The translations under genes and the position numbers were made by a program. This document shows, piece after piece, positions 15,628 through 18,939 of a DNA stretch of 18,939 bases. The notes under the pieces were generated by a model. It was not told the origin of the DNA. It was given only the letters and a program-made list of their open reading frames with translations, and did no database searches. The stretch comes from Cellvibrionales bacterium (lineage in GTDB: Bacteria; Pseudomonadota; Gammaproteobacteria; Pseudomonadales; UBA7434). Where the stretch lies: the NCBI GenBank assembly GCA_018668095.1, contig JABIQF010000087.1, forward strand, positions 1 to 18,939. The letters run 5' to 3'. Positions within the stretch are counted from its first letter, which is position 1, and every line of letters begins with the position of its first letter.

Positions 15628-16614
15628 ATGCAATCCAGTTACGATATTGTTGCTGACGAGTTTTCGGCAGTAAATGATTTAATTGCCAAGCAACTGACAT
15701 CCGATGTCGGCCTCGTTGAAAATATTAGCCAATACCTGGTTACCGGCGGTGGTAAGCGTATCCGTCCGCTCATTACTCTACTTTCTGCTGGCGCACTTAA
15801 TCAGGCCAATAATCTCAAACAAATTCAACTCGCCACAGCCGTTGAGTTTCTGCATACCGCTACACTGCTGCATGATGATGTTGTCGATATGTCGACCTTA
15901 CGACGCGGGCAGCCCACTGCCAATGCTAACTGGGGCAATGCCTCTAGCGTGTTGGTTGGTGATTTCGTTTACAGTAAAGCGTTTCAGCTCATGGTCGGTA
16001 TTGGCAGCTTGCAAGTCATGCAAATACTCAGTGATACCACAACCAAAATTGCTGAAGGTGAAGTTCAGCAGCTTATGGCCATTGGTGATCTCTCGCTTAG
16101 CCAAGATGATTATTTTAATGTTATCCGTAATAAGACGGCGCAATTATTTGAAGGCGCGTGTCAGGCATCAGCAGTCACAGCAGGTGCAAGCCAAAGTGAT
16201 ATCGATAGCTTAGGAAAATACGGCTTACATTTAGGCTTAGCTTTTCAGCTAGTGGATGATTATTTAGATTACAGTGGCAATAGCGCAGACCTTGGTAAGA
16301 ATGTAGGTGATGATTTAGCTGAAGGTAAATTAACACTGCCGTTAATTGAAGCACTGCGTATTACCTCGAGTGATGATTCAGATACAAGCAAAGAGCAGCA
16401 TGCGATTTTAGAAAAAGCGATAAGTGAAAAAGATATTTCTCAAATAGAAAGTGTGGTGAGCATTACTCAGAGCAGTGGTGCGCTGGAGATAACGCTAACT
16501 CATGCAAGAGAGCAAACAGAGCTGGCTAAAGCGGCTTTAGCTTCAATATCGCCATCGGCTTATAAAGATGAGTTGATTACAATTTCTGATTTTGTTATTT
16601 CGAGAACGGTTTGA
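15628..16614 (+). CDS. ispB: Polyprenyl (octaprenyl-type) diphosphate synthase
   Basis: 328-aa trans-prenyltransferase that extends farnesyl diphosphate with isopentenyl diphosphate to make the quinone side chain. Both aspartate-rich motifs are intact: the first is D83-D-V-V-D87 in LLHDDVVDMSTLRRGQPTAN, and the second is D210-D-Y-L-D214. GGGKRIRP near the N-terminus and LGKNVGDDLAEGKLTLPL at ~225-242 match long-chain IspB-type enzymes. Chain length cannot be read exactly from sequence. An in-frame TTG at 15616 would add MRFF. The ATG at 15628 gives a family-like N-terminus and is preferred. IspB usually lies next to rplU-rpmA-obgE, which are not in this window; here it follows the Lrp-like gene. 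Confidence 0.93.
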   Translation: MQSSYDIVADEFSAVNDLIAKQLTSDVGLVENISQYLVTGGGKRIRPLITLLSAGALNQANNLKQIQLATAVEFLHTATLLHDDVVDMSTLRRGQPTANANWGNASSVLVGDFVYSKAFQLMVGIGSLQVMQILSDTTTKIAEGEVQQLMAIGDLSLSQDDYFNVIRNKTAQLFEGACQASAVTAGASQSDIDSLGKYGLHLGLAFQLVDDYLDYSGNSADLGKNVGDDLAEGKLTLPLIEALRITSSDDSDTSKEQHAILEKAISEKDISQIESVVSITQSSGALEITLTHAREQTELAKAALASISPSAYKDELITISDFVISRTV

Positions 16615-16689
16615 TATTCATTTTGTGCTAGATGATTCTTAGTTAGCTAGGCTGAAATGCTTTGTTTGGACCGTATCACCAGCATGAAG

Positions 16690-16811
16690 AAAAATGACCG
16701 AATATCACAGAAATGAAACCAACGCCTGCGGATATTGAAGTGTGGAACTGTGTACCGGAAAAGCTAAAATTATTTGAGCGTTAATTCTTTCAGGTAGTGT
16801 AAAACGTTTTT
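16690..16811. repeat. Dispersed direct repeat, copy R1
   Basis: This 122-bp copy aligns to R2 at 18704-18817 in the same orientation. The left 59 bases align without gaps with about 9 mismatches, and the right 55 bases with about 6, with an 8-base difference in length between the blocks. Shared stretches include CGCCTGCGGATA and GTAGTGTAAAACGTTTTT. Similarity ends abruptly after the T-run. Identity of roughly 85-90% was counted by eye. Confidence 0.85.
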
Positions 16812-16826
16812 TATGGGTAAAAGTTT

Positions 16827-16837
16827 AATTGCAAGTT
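16827..16837. repeat. 11-bp direct repeat, left copy
   Basis: AATTGCAAGTT occurs here, 90 bp past the abiEii stop, and again at 18664-18674 upstream of abiEi in the same orientation. Confidence 0.7.
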
Positions 16838-16926
16838 ACAAAAAAGAAGGTCGTAGGCATTTATTAGCTATCGATAAAGATTTTTTGTACTGACGCCACC
16901 CTGCGCCTCTTCACTTTCAAAAACCT

Positions 16927-17892
16927 TCAGCAATCCCCAGCCTCAAGACTACCTTTCAACAATAGCAAGGTATCCGCAATCTCATCCATAGTGGGAAGGT
17001 CGCCATAGACCAAATCTGAGAAGGTGCCTTTATAGGTAATTTCCAAGGAGGCGCGCCAATGTTCAAACTGGGAAAAGAGAGGCGCCTCAACCAATGGAGC
17101 AGCCAAATAATCCGCGCCACCGAAAGCACCTGCCTTTTCATCGCCTACGCACTGCTGACATAATAATGAAAAATCATCGCTATAAATAAAGCGCTTAAAT
17201 TCATCTTCACGCAAAATAAGACAAATATCATAGAGGTGACGAATACGATTTGAAAGCTTAGCAACGGGGTCATCATGATAGCTATCTTTGATAATACCGA
17301 GCACTTTCTCAACAAGCGTGCGCCTTACCGATAACACATTGATAGTAAAATCTTCCAACCCAAATTTATTTATCAATTCATTCTGCCCCTTACCGGCAAG
17401 CACTTCAGCGATCAATGTTCTTAGTACTCGCGGCTCAAAGGGTTCTGGCTGAGTAAACGCATTAACCTCGACCAGCAACTCCGACGATGCCTGACCGAAG
17501 TCAGTGCCGTGAATACTCCGAGGATATTGATAAACCGTTTTCCGAAATTTGGAACCTTTGGATTCACGAATATCACCTTTAAGGTAAACAAGGTTTTGAG
17601 TGACCGTAGATTCTATATGCTTAAGCAAAGTTTTTCGTACGCTATCGCCTTTACCCTCTGAAAACACTGCAAGATCGATATCTTCCGAAAAACGATCTAT
17701 CAAACGATAAGCCTTGGACAAAGATGTTCCTCCCTTAAAAACTACATCGTTGACATAAGCTGATTCAGATAGATACTTTAACGCTTTACTTATCCAGTAA
17801 TCTTTTTCAACATAAATCTCTGGCAAGCCAATCGTTTCTGCGGCCACCGCCACCAACTCAGAAAAAGCCTCATTATCCTTATGCAGATTCAT
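16927..17892 (-). CDS. abiEii: AbiEii-type nucleotidyltransferase toxin
   Basis: Toxin of a type IV toxin-antitoxin / abortive-infection system (321 aa). Family members are DNA polymerase beta-type nucleotidyltransferases that inhibit growth, studied homologues by modifying tRNA acceptor ends. Motifs visible are KDYWISKAL (30-38), the nucleotidyltransferase core GGTS (54-57) with D71-I-D73 in RFSEDIDLAV, then a Lys-rich SVRRTLVEKVLGI and RIRHLYDICLIL, all characteristic of AbiEii/AbiGii (PF08843-type) proteins. The catalytic residues look intact. The frame opens upstream at 17925 and 17907, but the ATG at 17892 overlaps the antitoxin stop as TGATG and has GGAG nine bases ahead. I chose it, as coupled translation is expected for a TA pair. 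Confidence 0.9.
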   Translation of the reverse strand: MNLHKDNEAFSELVAVAAETIGLPEIYVEKDYWISKALKYLSESAYVNDVVFKGGTSLSKAYRLIDRFSEDIDLAVFSEGKGDSVRKTLLKHIESTVTQNLVYLKGDIRESKGSKFRKTVYQYPRSIHGTDFGQASSELLVEVNAFTQPEPFEPRVLRTLIAEVLAGKGQNELINKFGLEDFTINVLSVRRTLVEKVLGIIKDSYHDDPVAKLSNRIRHLYDICLILREDEFKRFIYSDDFSLLCQQCVGDEKAGAFGGADYLAAPLVEAPLFSQFEHWRASLEITYKGTFSDLVYGDLPTMDEIADTLLLLKGSLEAGDC

Positions 17893-18617
17893 CAGCGAAT
17901 ACTCCATTGCTTGGCCATCGGCCATTCATCTTGATCCAATTTTAACTGATATGTTGTTGTAGGATTTAAAGAAAGCGCCAAACTTTGAGGCACTGATAAT
18001 TCAAGGCTGGAGAATAACAGCCCAACCAACGCACGGGCCTGGGGGGTATAATATTTCTGAGCCAACAAGACAAGCTGTACCTGCTCACGTTTTTTTAAAT
18101 CGGAGATATAACGACGCATTATTTTGAGCGATTGATTGATATTGGCATCGGGAATATTCTTTAGATTTTTTAGCACATCAAGATATTGCAAGAGCTTTAC
18201 GTCAGGCTCTTCAATCAACATACGGGCGATTACCGTTTTAATACGGATTGTGCCAAAATTTTTCTCTTGTCGGCCGCCATTAATAGCCACAGTAATAGTT
18301 CGAGGTACTTGGGTCGTTAGGCCAAGCTGGTTGTAAATAGCCAACCCTGTAACATAGCCACGCAAGCGACCTTCCTTGTATAGCACTGAGCGAATAAGCT
18401 CTGTATCCGACGGCTTGCGAAGCCCCATCAACCCTTCACTAGGTATGTAAAACTTACCTTTAGAAAAACGGGCTAGCCGCTTTTCCGCAACTAGACGACC
18501 AACCGCCTTAATCACAGCGCTCGGCGATTGAACATAGCTTGGCAAGGCCTGATAACCGAATATTTGGCCAGCGGGCATCGCATTAACACTTTTTTGTACG
18601 TTCTGGGCAACACTCAT
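17892..18617 (-). CDS. abiEi: AbiEi-type antitoxin / transcriptional repressor (DUF6088-like)
   Basis: 241-aa cognate antitoxin. The N-terminal ~90 residues form a winged helix (IFGYQALPSYVQSPSAVIKA, VGRLVAEKRLARFSKGKFYI). The rest carries the C-terminal AbiEi region (RGYVTGLAIYNQLGLTTQVP, then TITVAINGGR and GTIRIKTV). Studied AbiEi proteins repress their own operon through inverted repeats and counter the toxin without a stable complex. An in-frame ATG at 18635 exists, but the ATG at 18617 has the strong GGGGAGG Shine-Dalgarno six bases upstream, so it is preferred. It precedes the toxin gene and overlaps it by one base. Confidence 0.85.
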   Translation of the reverse strand: MSVAQNVQKSVNAMPAGQIFGYQALPSYVQSPSAVIKAVGRLVAEKRLARFSKGKFYIPSEGLMGLRKPSDTELIRSVLYKEGRLRGYVTGLAIYNQLGLTTQVPRTITVAINGGRQEKNFGTIRIKTVIARMLIEEPDVKLLQYLDVLKNLKNIPDANINQSLKIMRRYISDLKKREQVQLVLLAQKYYTPQARALVGLLFSSLELSVPQSLALSLNPTTTYQLKLDQDEWPMAKQWSIR

Positions 18618-18663
18618 AAAACACCTCCCCACCATCCTCTAAACCTTACTCTCGCAACTCGTA

Positions 18664-18674
18664 AATTGCAAGTT
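18664..18674. repeat. 11-bp direct repeat, right copy
   Basis: AATTGCAAGTT is identical to 16827-16837. It lies 47 bp upstream of the abiEi ATG, in or next to the expected operon promoter, so it might instead be part of a regulatory site. Confidence 0.7.
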
Positions 18675-18703
18675 TATATCGTTAAAAACATGACATATTT
18701 CAA

Positions 18704-18817
18704 AAAAATGACCAAACATCGCTGAGATGCAACCAGCGCCTGCGGATACTGAAGAGTGGAACGGATAAACTAAAATTACTTAAGCGTTAATTTTTTCAAG
18801 TAGTGTAAAACGTTTTT
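18704..18817. repeat. Dispersed direct repeat, copy R2
   Basis: 114-bp copy of R1, same orientation, with an 8-base deletion relative to it after GAGTGGAAC. It lies 87 bp upstream of abiEi, so R1 and R2 bracket the toxin-antitoxin operon. Confidence 0.85.
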
Positions 18818-18894
18818 AAAAAACCTCACCCGAACTAACCAAATTTCATGGTTTCAAAAACTTTCATCTGACCCTAGTTTCAAAAAAAGTAACC

Positions 18895-18917
18895 AAAAAT
18901 GCCGTAAGCTTAACGGC
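18895..18917 (-). terminator. Terminator-like hairpin for a gene right of the window
   Basis: GCCGT (18901-18905) pairs with ACGGC (18913-18917), and the loop contains a further AAGCTT palindrome. On the minus strand the stem is followed by ATTTTT. This fits the end of a minus-strand gene lying beyond 18939, but the stem is short. Confidence 0.4.
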
Positions 18918-18939
18918 GAAGCTTAACCACGACGGGTGC

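Larger units (their letters stand above)
16615..16926. other. Intergenic region between ispB and abiEii
   Basis: This 312-bp gap between convergent genes has no convincing gene. It holds repeat copy R1 (16690-16811) and one copy of the 11-bp AATTGCAAGTT (16827-16837). Two very short ATG frames are open (from 16714 inside R1, and 16813-16893), but neither has a ribosome binding site or a recognisable product. No clear terminator was found for either flanking gene. Confidence 0.5.
18636..18939. other. Region upstream of the abiE operon to window end
   Basis: These 304 bp have no convincing gene. On the minus strand TATAAA at about 18674-18679 is a -10 candidate for abiEi, with a poorly spaced TTGAAA upstream (19 bp). 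It also contains the 11-bp repeat, repeat copy R2, and a terminator-like hairpin at 18895-18917. Short TTTCAAAAA-type motifs recur at about 18698, 18852 and 18888. Confidence 0.45.

Noticed and set aside
15704..16213. 169-aa plus-strand ORF overlapping ispB
   Set aside because: Out-of-frame shadow of a well-supported IspB coding sequence.
16714..16785. Small peptide ORF inside R1 (MKPTPADIEVWN…)
   Set aside because: In R2 the same frame stops early and the differences between copies change amino acids freely, so it does not look selected as coding.
16813..16893. 26-codon ORF starting MGKSLIASYKKEG
   Set aside because: No ribosome binding site, very short, no recognisable family, and not shared by R2.
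16721..18791. R1 and R2 as integron attC sites around an abiE cassette
   Set aside because: The AAC…GTT spacing (~65 bp) and GCGTTA are attC-like, and TA modules do occur in cassettes. However, the outer boxes do not fit RYYYAAC and GTTRRRY, similarity extends well outside the would-be attC limits, and no integrase is present.

Overview
The window looks like a chromosomal segment of a marine-type gammaproteobacterium with a moderately AT-rich genome. This is inferred from the metG–rnfABCDGE order, an MNRDRR-type HolD-like gene beside rimI, and the protein sequences themselves. No rRNA, tRNA, CRISPR array, transposase or phage gene was seen.

Left edge (1-723): gene-poor DNA with a C-terminal-looking coding scrap (84-206, +), a small unknown ORF (239-448, -), and a 9-bp perfect hairpin just before the first clear gene. 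Plus-strand block (724-9888): a short GlpD-type FAD-dependent glycerol-3-phosphate dehydrogenase, methionyl-tRNA synthetase (metG), and a complete rnfABCDGE set. Rnf is an inner-membrane complex that couples electron transfer between NADH and ferredoxin to ion movement. All six subunits keep their iron-sulfur or covalent-flavin motifs.

Minus-strand block (12718-9991): a HolD-like protein, RimI acetyltransferase carrying a coding 12-bp tandem repeat, a small acidic unknown protein, and a helical-repeat lipoprotein, closely spaced like an operon and ending in a likely rho-independent terminator. It converges on rnfE. A 353-bp spacer then separates it from leuA (minus strand), which is divergent from an Lrp/AsnC-family regulator (plus strand). 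Their shared 272-bp spacer holds two palindromes, which suggests, without proof, that the regulator acts on leuA and on itself. A polyprenyl diphosphate synthase (ispB type) follows the regulator with its own strong-looking promoter.

Right edge (16615-18939): a two-gene AbiE type IV toxin-antitoxin / abortive-infection module on the minus strand (abiEi antitoxin, then abiEii nucleotidyltransferase toxin, overlapping as TGATG). It sits between two imperfect direct repeats of about 115-120 bp, with an 11-bp exact repeat nested just inside them. This bracketing is the most unusual structure in the window. It suggests a gained or exchangeable defence module, although no recombinase is visible. 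The remaining genes are mostly housekeeping.
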